In this document: piece by piece, positions 18,068 to 27,857 of the stretch
How the letters are laid out: each line of letters begins with the position of its first letter
Numbering within the stretch: position 1 is the stretch's first letter
Source: Blastocatellia bacterium
GTDB lineage: Bacteria; Acidobacteriota; Blastocatellia; Chloracidobacteriales; JADJPF01
Direction: 5' to 3'
Assembly: GCA_016713405.1 (NCBI GenBank)
Contig: JADJPF010000027.1
Span: forward strand, 428,327-492,326
DNA: 64,000 nucleotides
The notes under the pieces: generated by a model
Database searches by the model: none
What the model was told of the DNA's origin: nothing
The model's input: only the letters and a program-made list of their open reading frames with translations
Made by a program: the position numbers and the translations under genes

Positions 18068-18970
18068 GTATGATTTATTAGAGTTTCTTGTTTCTTTTCT
18101 AAAATCTCTGTAACAGATTTTTTAATTACACCTGAGATTTGGTCTGTTGGTAAATCGTTAGGATCAGTCCCAAAAGGGTTCTCTATCTCTTCAGCAATTA
18201 ACTCTAAACTTGCCAAAGCATAAAAAATTAAAACTACAACAGGTACAATTAACCATTGTAAAGAGAACACATAGCCTAAAGGTAATGTCATCACATAAAT
18301 AAAAATAAATTTCTTAAGGAAAACACTATAAGAAAAAGGTATAGGAGTATTTTTTATTCGCTCACATGCCCCAACTACATCAGTAAAATTTTGCATCTCT
18401 TGGTTTATAAAAAGCAGTTGTTCATGAGCAATTTTTCCTGCTTTATTTAATGAACAGAGGCGTTGAAACATATGATCAGCTATTAAATTAGGAATATGAC
18501 GGCCAAGGTCTAGTTTAGTTGCATCAAAGGATTGAACGCTATTTAACTCTTCTCTAATAAATGAGTTGCGAAGATGATTTTTTAAGGCAAAAGCATAATT
18601 AGTAATCATTACTGAAAAAAACTCTTTATCTGCATTATCTTCCAATAAGTTATTTATTTTTAAAGCTAAGTTACGGCTAGAATTTACTAAAGATCCCCAA
18701 AGCTTTCTACCTTCCCACCAACGCTCATAAGCTGTATTGGTTCTAAATACTAATAGCATTGAGAGTGCAAAACCTAAAAGTGTATGTATTAATGAAACAT
18801 TTTTAATGTAATGATTACTACTTAGCTGCAATAATTCTATTTCTAAGTAAGCTACTAGGCCACTATATAGCCCTATGTATAACATCATAGGTAAAAAGCT
18901 GCCTGAATGTATCAGCTTTGTGAAAATTAAAAATAAATTTAGTCCATTCTTTGGGATTATAGTTAATCAT
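18064..18970 (-). CDS. Bestrophin-family anion channel (one indel at 18893-18897)
   Basis: Bacterial bestrophins form pentameric ion channels in the inner membrane. The main open frame (18064-18888) has the family core SMLLVFRTNTAYERWWEGRKLWGSLVNSSRNLA, helices near 200-230 and the terminal ENPFGTDPNDLPTD. Reading upstream shows that this frame lacks its N-terminus. The natural start is ATG at 18970, giving MINYNPKEWTKFIFNFHKAD followed by TFRQL, a typical bestrophin start, in another frame. Removing one base from the A5 run at 18893-18897 joins the parts as FRQLLPMMLYIGLYSG. The repaired length is about 302 residues. It stands between batC and a divergent thioredoxin-like gene. Confidence 0.85.
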
Positions 18971-19172
18971 ATGTAAGAGATATCCGGGAAAATAAAATAT
19001 GAGTTAACAACTTTTTAGTTTTAAGCGCGTTAAAGGATAGCAAAAAAGAGTTAGGTTGTAAAAAATCGCTTGAAATAATTTGGATAATTAAAAAAACTCT
19101 AGCAAAATTTCTTTAGAAAAAGTATTATTGCTAATAAATCTGTAAAATATAACTGTGTTTTAGGGAGGTTAA

Positions 19173-20813
19173 ATGAAAACAAAATCTATTTTAGGAGCAT
19201 TTTCTTTATCTTATTTAGTTTTGCTGTTGTTATGGCGCAACAGGTTGTTATTAGCGGCCAATTATTAGGAAGTGATGGCAAAGCAATGCCTAAATCACAT
19301 GTGCATCTTAGTAAAAATTCTATAGGTAAACCAATTAGTACAATAGAAACAGATAAAGATGGTAGTTATAAATTAACTTTTAAGGAAAGTGGACTAGTAT
19401 TTTTACAATTTACAGGAACTAGCCACCAACGTAAAAGCATACCCATACTTATTGAAGGAGATAGTTTTATAAAACTTAATGTTCGGCTATCTGCTAATGA
19501 ATACAATAGTAGTTTTAGTGACTTAAAGTTGATTGATGATTTTAAGGATTTAAATCCAGAAACAGCTAAAGCTTTTCAAAAACAAGCAGATGGAACTTAT
19601 GTAGTTGAGTTTGAAACTAAAGCAGAGCGTGTAGAATATGAAATTTTTGGTCTAGAAAAAAATGATCGTATTATTAATGGAACTCAATCAGATGATTATA
19701 TTTATGATGGTGATGGTGACTATCGTTCAGTTGTAGTAGTAAAAGATGGTAAGGCTAGAATCGTATTTGACCCACAAAAATTAGTTCGCTCTGATGCAAA
19801 ACCAGAAATCACTTTTGATAACCAAAACAGCAAATTACAAGAATTTGTCAAAATTTATAATGGGATGCAAGAACGAGAAGAAGCCTTTAGCAGTAAAATA
19901 AATGAAGCTGTAAAAGCAGGAAAAAGCCCTCAAGATGTCTTTGAAAATTATAGTGAAGCTGATAAAGCTACTTTAGTAAAAGAGCGTATTAAAACAGAGA
20001 AAGAACCTTTTATTAGGCAAACACTTATTTTAGATTATTTTACTTACTATGAAAAAATTAAAGATAGTGCAATTGCATTACTTGCATTAAATGAAATACC
20101 TCCAACTTCACCTCTTTGGACATTAAAACCTTTTGCATTAAGTACAGTTATGAATGCTTGTGAGCAAAAAGATCAAGTAGAGAATTACTTTACAAGCTTT
20201 TTAGCAGAAAACAAAGACAAGAATTTAAAAGCAGAAGTCTTGTTAAATCAAGTGCTTGAAGCTGATTTTAACCAACAAGATGAAAAGGCTAAGAAATACT
20301 TTAATCTTTTACAAAAGGATTATCCTGATAGCCGAGCAGCTAGAATGGCAAAACTTCAATATAGAGAAACTCGCAATGTTAAAGTAGGTGTTGGTGTTCC
20401 AGAGTTTTCCGTAGTCTCCCTAATTAATAATAAAGAAACCTATATAGGAATCCCTAAAAGGCAAATATTACTTGATAGATTTTTGGGCTACTTGGTGTGG
20501 GCCTTGTGTTGGAGAAATGGGTAATTTACATAAAGCTTATGAAAAATTTAAGGGTAAAAATTTTGAAATTCTTAGCCTTTCTTTTGATGGTAGTCCAGAG
20601 GATGTAAATAGTTTTAGACAAGGTAAATGGAAAATGCCCTGGCTTCATACTTTTGTTGAAAGCGGCTTTCAATCAGAACTAGCTAAGCGTTTTGAAGTGG
20701 TAGGAATCCCTAAACCCGTTTTAGTTGATCCAACAGGAAAAATTATTGCTGTTGAAGTAGATTTAAGAGGTGAAAAACTAGAACAAACTTTAACAAAAGT
20801 TTTAGGAGACTAA
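19173..20813 (+). CDS. Secreted protein with beta-sandwich and TlpA-like thioredoxin domain (two indels)
   Basis: The repaired gene encodes about 546 residues. The start is ATG 19173, 4 bases after GGGAGG. Adding one T to the T4 run at 19219-19222 joins a signal peptide ending VFAVVMAQQ to the body. Residues 20-95 form a carboxypeptidase regulatory-like domain (ISGQLLGSDGKAMPKSHVHL; DKDGSYKLTF). A helical middle follows. A second indel between about 20435 and 20460 hides the junction with a thioredoxin fold containing ESLKGKYYLIDFWATWCGPC, with redox Cys-Gly-Pro-Cys, and cis-proline in GIPKPVLVD. TlpA/ResA proteins reduce disulfides in the periplasm, for example in cytochrome c maturation. 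The role here is inferred from the fold only. Confidence 0.8.
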
Positions 20814-20823
20814 ATTTTTTAAT

Positions 20824-20863
20824 AACTAAGCTAGTTAATTTATATGAATTAACTAGCTTAGTT
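20824..20863. terminator. 17-base perfect inverted repeat after the thioredoxin-like gene
   Basis: AACTAAGCTAGTTAATT (20824-20840) pairs perfectly with 20847-20863 around a 6-base loop. It starts 10 bases past the stop of the thioredoxin-like gene and lies before htrA. The stem is long but A/T-rich and is not followed by a T-run on the plus strand, so it may be a rho-independent-like stop, an RNA-stabilising stem or a binding site. Confidence 0.5.
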
Positions 20864-20977
20864 TACTTAGTATTACTATTAAATTGCATTTATCAAAAAA
20901 CCGCCTGTCAAGCAACCAACAAACTGTGTTAACATATCCAAAAAATTAAACAAAAAATTAAACAAAGTGAAAAATTT

Positions 20978-22042
20978 ATGAAAGTTTTGATAGGAATATC
21001 TGCTTTAAGTTTAATGCTTTTAACTACTAACAGTTTTGGAGAAACCTTACAACGTCCAAAACGCCCACAAACCACACCAGCATCTAGTAAAGACACAAAT
21101 GTTGAAGATGCAAAAAAGAATCTTCCTACAGGGATGATGGTTTTAAATGTTGCCGATATTGTAGATAAGATTGATCAAGCTGTAGTAAATATTCAGTCAC
21201 CTGGGGCAGAAGGTACATCTTTAGGGACAGGATTTTTTGTAGATGAAAAAGGTTTAGTTGTAACAAACCTGCATGTCATTAGAGATGCGCTAAAAACAGG
21301 TGGTGATATTATGGTAGTTACTTCTGATTCTACCCGTCATAGTGCCAGTGTCAAAGGCTATGATGAAGCAACAGACATTGCTCTACTAGAAATTAAAGTT
21401 ACAGATAAAAAAACTCCAGTAGTAAAGTTAGGTGATAGTGATAACGTTAGAGTAGGAGAATGGGCAATAGCTGTTGGTAGTCCTTATGGATTAGATCATA
21501 GCGTTACTTTAGGCATTATTAGTGCTAAAAGTCGTGGTGGGTTAGATGGCGAATATGATGATTATTTACAAACAGATGCTGCCATAAATTTAGGTAATTC
21601 TGGAGGGCCTTTAGTTAATACTAAAGGAGAAGTAGTAGGAATTAACACTCTAATAATAGCTAAGGGTCAAGGTCTAGGTTTTGCTATTCCTGTTAATATC
21701 TTAAAAGAAATAATGCCTCAACTACGTGATTATGGACGTGTTCGGCGCAGTGCTTTAGCAATAGAGGTTGCAGATATTTCTTTAGGTGCAATTAGAGAAT
21801 TAAACTTACCTTCAGGTTTACAAGGTGTTGTAGTTGCAAAAGTCGAACGTGAAACAACTGCTGCTCGTGCAGGTTTACGCCGTAATGATGTTATCTTATC
21901 GATTAATAGTACAACAGTTTCATCTATGGGACAGTTTAACCGCTTTATTTCTAAGTTGCTTCCTGGTAGTAAAGTAGAAATAAAAATTTTACGCGAGCAA
22001 AAAGAATTTACTGTTACAGCCGAAGTAACAGAAAAGAAATAA
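20978..22042 (+). CDS. HtrA/DegP-family serine protease with PDZ domain
   Basis: HtrA proteases degrade or refold damaged envelope proteins. The 354-residue precursor has a signal peptide (MKVLIGISALSLMLLTTNSFG). The trypsin-like domain shows the complete catalytic triad: His99 in VVTNLHV, Asp133 in ATDIALLEI and Ser208 in GNSGGPL, with the oxyanion loop intact. One PDZ domain follows at about 255-350 (GVVVAKVERETTAARAGLRRNDVILSING-like). A single PDZ matches the DegS/HhoA size class rather than two-PDZ DegP. The protein is predicted to be periplasmic. It ends 50 bases before a convergent gene, with a shared terminator between. Confidence 0.93.
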   Translation: MKVLIGISALSLMLLTTNSFGETLQRPKRPQTTPASSKDTNVEDAKKNLPTGMMVLNVADIVDKIDQAVVNIQSPGAEGTSLGTGFFVDEKGLVVTNLHVIRDALKTGGDIMVVTSDSTRHSASVKGYDEATDIALLEIKVTDKKTPVVKLGDSDNVRVGEWAIAVGSPYGLDHSVTLGIISAKSRGGLDGEYDDYLQTDAAINLGNSGGPLVNTKGEVVGINTLIIAKGQGLGFAIPVNILKEIMPQLRDYGRVRRSALAIEVADISLGAIRELNLPSGLQGVVVAKVERETTAARAGLRRNDVILSINSTTVSSMGQFNRFISKLLPGSKVEIKILREQKEFTVTAEVTEKK

Positions 22043-22049
22043 GAAGAAA

Positions 22050-22089
22050 CTCTAGGAAAACTTAGTACTTTTATAAAACTAAGTTAGAG
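22050..22089. terminator. Shared terminator between convergent htrA and DUF4388 genes
   Basis: Nested inverted repeats CTCTA (22050-22054)/TAGAG (22085-22089) and AACTTAGT (22059-22066)/ACTAAGTT (22078-22085) form a hairpin, followed by ATTTT on the plus strand. It lies in the 50-base gap between two genes that end toward each other, so it may act in both directions. Confidence 0.55.
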
Positions 22090-22092
22090 ATT

Positions 22093-23919
22093 TTAGCTTT
22101 GAGATTCACTTTCTAGTTTTTGTTTGGCTTTAAGTGCTGTTTTATGATCAGCCTTAATTGCTAATGCTTCTTCAATATATTTTTTAGCTAATTCTATTCG
22201 ATTATATTTTAAGTAAAATACCCCTAATTCAGCCTTATAATCAGGGCTTTTTGGTTGTAGATTAATTGCTTCCTCAAATTCCTGTATTGTTTGTTCGTTA
22301 TAGCTACGTAGCTCACCGTAAGAGCGTGCTAAAGCTGCATGGTATTCTGCATCATTAGGACGAAGTGCTATTGCTTGACGAAAAGCACGAACAGCTTTTT
22401 CTAAATTTCCTTTATCCATTAGTTCTAAACCATAAAGATACCAATCATCTGGCTTACGTAGCTTTGACATATCTGTAAAGTTTTGTAAAGAAGGTGGTAG
22501 TAATTCTTCTGGAGGTATTTCCTTTGTACTTGGAGGACTATCCAAAATAGGTTTAGGGTTAGGAATACTTACAGGTTTAGGACTAGGTATAGTGCTAGGC
22601 ATAGAATTGAAATTTTTTGCATTTTCACTTGCATTAGTAGTTGGAGTTGTTCTAACGGGGCTAATAGATTTTATGCTAGAACTAGGCAAAACAGATTGTG
22701 GATTAATAGGTATTATAGAATTAGTAGCTTTTTGGCTAGGTTGAAGAGGTGGTAATTTAGTAACAGTAGGTTTTTCTAAAGGCTGAGTTGCAATTTTAAG
22801 ACTAGCTGTAGTGTTTGAAATAGGACTAGTTGGCCGTCTTTGACTTATTACTTTATTACTACTAGATTGTGAAGAAGAAAGCTTTTCATAAGCTTCTTTG
22901 ATATTGCTATAAACAGATAGAATTTGATCTTTTAATGAAGGCATTTGAGAAATTATAGATTCATGTTTTTCTGGATCAAATTTATCTTTTAATTCCTGAA
23001 ATGAACTATTAATTTGTTCTAAACTAGCTTGAGGATTGACACCTAGTCGAGCATAGTAGTCATTTCCTGCACGTTGAATTTGTGCTGACATATTTTCTAA
23101 TTCATAAAAAAATAAAGAAATGGTTTCCATACTAACAGCCTTTGTAAGAGGCTGATTTTCAATTTTATTTTCTTCTTTTTGCGCTTCTACGACAGGCATT
23201 TCCTTACGTGCTAAAGCTCTTAAAGAAAGCAATGCTGCTAGAGTGCGTAGGATTTGTTCTTCTGGTAAATCTATTCTTTCTAGTAAATTAGTAATATTAC
23301 AAGGTTCTTTTAATGCTTCTAGGACTTTTACTTCATCGCTACGAAGCATAATTTTTTCTCTTTCAGGCCAATCTGTTGCTGCTAAATAAGTTTCTTGTTC
23401 ATTGCCTAAAAAACTTTTAATTCTAGGTAAATCAATTAGGCTACGTACAGATTCTAGGATTAGTTCACCTACAGGTAAGTTAACTTTTGAGGGTTGGGTA
23501 AAAAGGGAAGCATCAAAAGCATATCCGCCTTCTTCCCAATCAATTAAAGAATAACAAATGCTGTAAACGTGTGCTGTTAGAAGGGCAGAAGCAGATTCTG
23601 CTGGTAAAAATTCTAGTTCTATAAGTATATCTAAAATGCTAACACCATCTTGATCACGTTGTTCTTTTAATGCACGGTTATATTGTTGGCGAGAAATTCG
23701 GCCTTGACGAACTAACCGTTCTCCTAAACGTTCAGTTTGGTCATTAGAAACAGCAAAAACAATCTCGCCTTCCTGCCAAACTATACCTTTAATATTAGTA
23801 CCATAGGAAAACCATGTAGTCCCACTTACTTTATCTGTTGCTAAAGAACCAAAAAACTCTGGTAAAAATAAAGCTTCTAATTGATAAAAAACTGGTAATT
23901 GGTTTAATGCAACAGGCAC
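22093..23919 (-). CDS. DUF4388, J-like and TPR signalling protein (possibly C-terminal part of a kinase fusion)
   Basis: The open frame encodes 608 residues from a GTG at 23919. Residues 1-230 form a DUF4388/PatA-like domain with winged-helix repeats (GIVWQEGEIVFAVSN; LGERLVRQGRISRQQYNRALKEQ), common in Acidobacteria and Deltaproteobacteria signalling proteins. Residues about 285-345 look like a J domain (YYARLGVNPQASLEQINSSFQELKDKF), but the HPD loop is replaced by DPEKHE. A Pro/Ser-rich linker and about three TPR units (485-605) follow. The frame stays open upstream of the GTG to about 24060 and meets the kinase gene. Correcting the indels there would make one kinase-DUF4388-J-TPR protein. 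The GTG start is therefore doubtful. Confidence 0.75.
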   Translation of the reverse strand: MPVALNQLPVFYQLEALFLPEFFGSLATDKVSGTTWFSYGTNIKGIVWQEGEIVFAVSNDQTERLGERLVRQGRISRQQYNRALKEQRDQDGVSILDILIELEFLPAESASALLTAHVYSICYSLIDWEEGGYAFDASLFTQPSKVNLPVGELILESVRSLIDLPRIKSFLGNEQETYLAATDWPEREKIMLRSDEVKVLEALKEPCNITNLLERIDLPEEQILRTLAALLSLRALARKEMPVVEAQKEENKIENQPLTKAVSMETISLFFYELENMSAQIQRAGNDYYARLGVNPQASLEQINSSFQELKDKFDPEKHESIISQMPSLKDQILSVYSNIKEAYEKLSSSQSSSNKVISQRRPTSPISNTTASLKIATQPLEKPTVTKLPPLQPSQKATNSIIPINPQSVLPSSSIKSISPVRTTPTTNASENAKNFNSMPSTIPSPKPVSIPNPKPILDSPPSTKEIPPEELLPPSLQNFTDMSKLRKPDDWYLYGLELMDKGNLEKAVRAFRQAIALRPNDAEYHAALARSYGELRSYNEQTIQEFEEAINLQPKSPDYKAELGVFYLKYNRIELAKKYIEEALAIKADHKTALKAKQKLESESQS

Positions 23920-24023
23920 ATTTAATTGAGGCCATTCAGCTTTGTTATAAAGACGTAAAAATGTAGTGCTATCGTCCTCAGTTTCTTCTTGTTTTACTTT
24001 TACTTTCCTTGTTGCTGAATCTA

Positions 24024-24995
24024 CTAGTTTTTCATCAGGGCATAAACTAGCAAAACTTCAGCTAATTCTTCTGCAAAAGTTCCTACATCTTCACTAACAG
24101 GATTCAACTTCTTTTTCTAAAGCTTTTTTGAACTATTAGATCTAATTCCTCTGGTAGGTCTGAACGTAGTTCAAGAATAGAACGGGGCTTTTCTGTTATG
24201 TGTTTATAAGCAACAGATGTTGCTGAAGTTCCCTTAAATAAAGTGTCACCTGTTAACAGTTCAAATAAAATTACACCTAATGAATATATATCAGCACGCA
24301 GATCTATATTTTCATTATCAGATAGTTGTTCTGGGGCCATATAATGAGGTGAACCTAAAGAACTGCCTACTTGAGTAAGCTTTTCTGAACCAAATTGCAG
24401 TTTAGCAATTCCAAAATCAAGAACTTTAACAACTTCAACATCTCCATCATGTTGTAAAAAAAATATTTTCAGGTTTTAAGTCCCGATGAATAATACCCCT
24501 ACGATGTGCAATTCTTACTGCTGCACAAACTTGTTGAAAAATATTATTTATTTCTTTTAGCGGTAGTAAGGGTTGTTGTTTAAGTCTTTCAGTTAATGTC
24601 ATACCTTGGAGGTATTCCATTATAAGGTAAACTAACTTGCGATCTGTAACTCCAAAATCTAGGACTGTAATAGCATTAGTGTGACGAATACGCATAGCAG
24701 ATTGTGCTTCTCGACGAAAGCGGCGAATTGCTTTTTCATCGGAAACCAGGCGTTCATGCATAACTTTTACAGCTACAGGAATTTCCAACTGTAAATGGTT
24801 AGCACGATAAATATGACTCATACCGCCTTCAGCTATTTTGCTTTCAATACGATATTTATTGTCGATCACATATCCAATCAATGGATCTTTATCTTCATTA
24901 CTTGTTGGAACATAATCTATTACTCGCTCACCATCTTTTGAGCAGAATAATATTTCTTCTTGAAATTTAGTTTCGCAAACAGGACAAATTTTCAT
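24024..24995 (-). CDS. Zinc-ribbon Ser/Thr protein kinase (three or more indels)
   Basis: A eukaryotic-type kinase is preceded by a zinc ribbon (CPVCETKF..ILFCSKDGE, residues 4-22). The ATP loop is IAEGGMSHIYRA, the catalytic lysine is in VAVKVM, the catalytic loop is IIHRDLKPENIF, and after repair come the metal-binding DFGIAKL, SPHYMAPEQ and DIYSLGVILFELLTG. An extra base in the A8 run at 24456-24463 breaks the frame after PENIF, and a further one in the T6 run 24124-24129 breaks it at VQKALEKE. Another break lies near 24100, and one near 24045-24050 separates it from the DUF4388 frame. The protein is cytoplasmic up to this point, with no transmembrane segment seen. It is probably fused to the following frame. 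Confidence 0.85.
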
Positions 24996-25111
24996 GATTT
25001 TAGAAATCCATAGGGGAGTTGCCAGGATTGTAAAACATCCAAAATTTTCTGTCTAGTTGATTACTTATTTTAGATTTATCATTAAAATTTTTATAAAGAA
25101 AAGAAATAATT

Positions 25112-26280
25112 TTAAGGACGGTTACGTCCGTATTGTTCATGGCTTTGTACCCAGTCCTCAGAGGCTATAGCTGTTGCTAAAGATAACTCTCCACAAAGTA
25201 CAGTGGCAGCAACAATTTCAGCAAGTTTTCTTACTCTATCTTGCCCATAACAACCTAGTAATTCTAAACATTCTCGTTGTGTTGCTAGTGCTGTTCCACC
25301 ACCATATGTTGCTACAATCAAAGAGGGTAAAGTAATAGAATAGTAGTAATCTCCTTGAGGTGTAATTTCTGCATAAACAATTGCTGCTGATGATTCAGCT
25401 ACATTGGCAACATCCTGACCTGTAGCAATAAATAATGCTGTAATTGCATTTGCTGAATGTGCGCCGTTGTTGTTTACTCCAGATAGTAAACTCCCTAAAT
25501 TACTTACCTGTCTAGCTTTATATACTAGCTCTATGTTTGTGTGCATTATTTTTTCTAACAACTTAGCAGGTATTATAGCTTCTGCTACTACTCGCTTTCC
25601 TCGTGTATGTAGCATATTAATTTGAGAAGTTTTTTGTCAGTAGCAAAATTGGATTCTAAATAATAATGCTCAATACCCGGATAAACCTTACAAATCCAAT
25701 CACAGGCAGCTTTAGTTGCTTTACTTACCATATTTTGCCCTGCTGCATCTCCTGTAGTAAAGTTAAAGCGCAAAAACTGAAACCGACTAGCAGAATATTG
25801 CTCAATATCTCTTAATTTACCAATTTTAGTAGTTTTTTCAGCTTGTATTTTTATATTTAAGAAGTTTTCCTTAACCCATTTAGCAAAATCTCTTGCTTGA
25901 CGTGCAGTAGGAAAAATAAAAACAGGTGCGCGTTGCATAGCATCATCGCAAACTGTAGTAGTTACCCCACCTGATTCATATAAAAGTTTCATCCCTCGAT
26001 TGTAGCTAGCAACTAAAGTTCCTTCTGTTGTTGCAAGTGGAATATAAAATTCTCCTTGTGCATGTTCGCCATTTATTAAAAGTGGCCCAGCCATTCCAAT
26101 AGGAACTTGTGCTATGCCTGTGAAGTGTTCAATATTGCCTGGCAAAGTTGAAGGATCAATAGAAAATTTTCCAAGATTATTTAACTCAATATTTGTTTTT
26201 TCTGTAAGAAATTGCCTACGTATTTGTGCCATTTCGCTAGTGTAGTCATTAGTAGAAGAACGAGGAATTTTTTTGCTCAT
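25112..26280 (-). CDS. Hydroxymethylglutaryl-CoA reductase, class I-like (one indel at 25630-25635)
   Basis: HMG-CoA reductase makes mevalonate, the key step of the mevalonate route to isoprenoids. The repaired protein is about 389 residues. Visible motifs are QVPIGMAGPLLI, PLATTEGTLVASYNRG with the catalytic Glu, FTTGDAAGQNMVSKAT, ATDKKTSQIN with the catalytic Lys, TYGGGTALATQRECLELLG, and the catalytic His in WVQSHEQYGRNR. The break occurs in the GACAAAAAAC run; one added A joins the frames to TDKKTSQINMLHTRGKRVVAEA-like sequence. The TDKK and GRGK-type motifs and the C-terminal His motif place it nearer class I (NADPH, eukaryotes, archaea, some bacteria) than bacterial class II. No other mevalonate gene is adjacent. 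Confidence 0.9.
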
Positions 26281-26491
26281 AATAAGTAAAATCCTTTTAT
26301 ATTTTTTACAGTAACAGCATAAGAATGGAATTAGTATAAACTTAGCTTTTAGGTTTGATATTTTATTTTAATTTATTAAAAGTGTAGAGTTATTTTAGAT
26401 GGAATGAATAAAGTAAAAGCAAAACTTACGCGGGTAAAAGTCTGTAATTGCCTACTTGTCAAGTATTAAGCAATCAGTTATCTTTTACTGC

Positions 26492-26959
26492 ATGAAGTTA
26501 TATTCTTTACAAAGAACCCAAATTTTATCAATAGATATAAAACAAGCTTGGAATTTCTTTTCTAATCCTAGTAACTTAAAAACTATTACCCCACCCTGGT
26601 TAGGGTTTCAGATCACTTCTGAGTTACCAGAAAAGATTTATCCAGGACTACTTATTACTTATCAAGTAACACCTGTTTTAGGTATTCCTATGGATTGGGT
26701 GACGGAAATTTCGCAAGTTCAAGAACCACATTTTTTTATTGATGAGCAAAGACTTGGGCCTTATCAGTTTTGGCACCATCAACATGTTTTTAAGGAAACT
26801 CCTAATGGTTTGGAAATGCGCGATATTGTTAACTATAGCCTACCTTTAGGAATACTTGGACAATTTGCACATAGTTTATTTGTTTCAGAACAATTAAAAG
26901 AAATTTTTGATTTTCGCTATAAAGTATTAGATCAAAAATTTGGTAAAGCAACAGCTTAA
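26492..26959 (+). CDS. SRPBCC-family ligand-binding protein
   Basis: I choose ATG 26492, which gives a 155-residue protein; the in-frame upstream TTG at 26456 would add an unlikely tail. The sequence KLYSLQRTQILSIDIKQAWNF followed by FSNPSNLKTITPPWLGF is the standard start of bacterial SRPBCC (START-like) proteins, often annotated as ligand-binding or cyclase-like. Further conserved parts are EISQVQEPHFFIDEQRLGPYQFWHHQHVF and a final GILGQFAHSLFVSEQLKEIFDFR. These proteins form a helix-grip cavity for a hydrophobic ligand. There is no catalytic motif and the ligand is unknown. The SYLF gene follows after 26 bases. Confidence 0.85.
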   Translation: MKLYSLQRTQILSIDIKQAWNFFSNPSNLKTITPPWLGFQITSELPEKIYPGLLITYQVTPVLGIPMDWVTEISQVQEPHFFIDEQRLGPYQFWHHQHVFKETPNGLEMRDIVNYSLPLGILGQFAHSLFVSEQLKEIFDFRYKVLDQKFGKATA

Positions 26960-26985
26960 ATAAATTAGGATAAGGAGGAATATTT

Positions 26986-27804
26986 ATGAGAAAAAGTTTA
27001 GTTACTATAATTTGTCTATTATTAATTACAACCTTTATTACTATGTCTTCTTTAGCGGAAAGTAACCATATTTTAGCTAACAATAATATTATTAGTAATT
27101 TATCAAATAATACTTTAAACACATCTACTCAAGGACAAGGAAAAAAACAACCATTTATTAATATAGCAATGGAACGTGCTAAAGGTGCTACAGCACTACT
27201 AAAAGAAATTAATTCTGGGCTTTATCCAATTCCTAAATATATGTTTGCTAATGCTAAAGTTATGGCAATAGTTTCTTCTAATCCTCGTTTTGGAGATCCT
27301 GCTAATGATGCTGCTGGTAGTGGGGTAGTAATTGGTAGAGATCCAAAAACAAAACGTTGGAGCGCGCCTATTTTTATCACCATAAAAGATGGCTATATTA
27401 GAGATCAAACAGACCCTACTAAGATCAATAACTTATTTGAAAATAAAGACAGCACAATGATATTTTTTGGTATGCATGACAATGCTAAAAATTTGTTTTG
27501 TCAGGAAAAACTTGAAGTTGGTAATTTAGCAGGCGTGCTAGTTTCATCAGGTATATTTCAGTATAGAAAACACGTTGCCGATTCTGCTGCAATTAGTGTA
27601 GGGCTTTTTGGATATGTTTATAGCCAAAAATTGATTATTGGTATGTCCATAGAAGAATCTATATTTAAGCAAGATAAAGTGCTTAATGATGCAATTTATG
27701 AAACACCTATCTTAGAGCAATTCCTACCTGAAGCAGAATATATTCCTAAACCAGTACTAGCTTGTACAGATATGTTAAATCAGCTTTATCCTGCTAGAAG
27801 ATAA
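26986..27804 (+). CDS. Secreted SYLF/YSC84-like protein
   Basis: The 272-residue protein begins with a signal peptide (MRKSLVTIICLLLITTFITMSSLA) after a strong AAGGAGG ribosome site at about 26971. The body fits the SYLF (YSC84-like) lipid-binding family: a helical lead (ERAKGATALLKEI), then IPKYMFANAKVMAIVSS, a glycine-rich GSGVVIGRDPKTKRWSAPIF and late strands with AAISVGLFGYVYSQKLIIGMS. Bacterial SYLF proteins are secreted and mostly uncharacterised; eukaryotic ones bind phosphoinositides. Some expected glycines are missing, so the match is moderate. Confidence 0.7.
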   Translation: MRKSLVTIICLLLITTFITMSSLAESNHILANNNIISNLSNNTLNTSTQGQGKKQPFINIAMERAKGATALLKEINSGLYPIPKYMFANAKVMAIVSSNPRFGDPANDAAGSGVVIGRDPKTKRWSAPIFITIKDGYIRDQTDPTKINNLFENKDSTMIFFGMHDNAKNLFCQEKLEVGNLAGVLVSSGIFQYRKHVADSAAISVGLFGYVYSQKLIIGMSIEESIFKQDKVLNDAIYETPILEQFLPEAEYIPKPVLACTDMLNQLYPARR

Positions 27805-27818
27805 TAAAATAATTTATT

Positions 27819-27857
27819 TTGCTAAAGCAGTAGAAGATTACTCTATTGCTTTAGCAA
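27819..27857. terminator. Convergent terminator hairpin
   Basis: TTGCTAAAGCA (27819-27829) pairs with TGCTTTAGCAA (27847-27857), an 11-base perfect stem with a 17-base loop. It lies between the convergent SYLF gene and the glycosyltransferase gene and includes the last codons of the latter. Confidence 0.6.

Noticed and set aside
19200..20524. Programmed frameshifting as the cause of the split genes
   Set aside because: Breaks occur in many unrelated genes and mostly at plain homopolymers in both directions, without a shared slippery motif or downstream structure; assembly error explains all of them.
20472..20813. Separate stand-alone thioredoxin gene
   Set aside because: The frame overlaps the upstream one, lacks a signal peptide and ribosome site, and joins it after a one-base repair.
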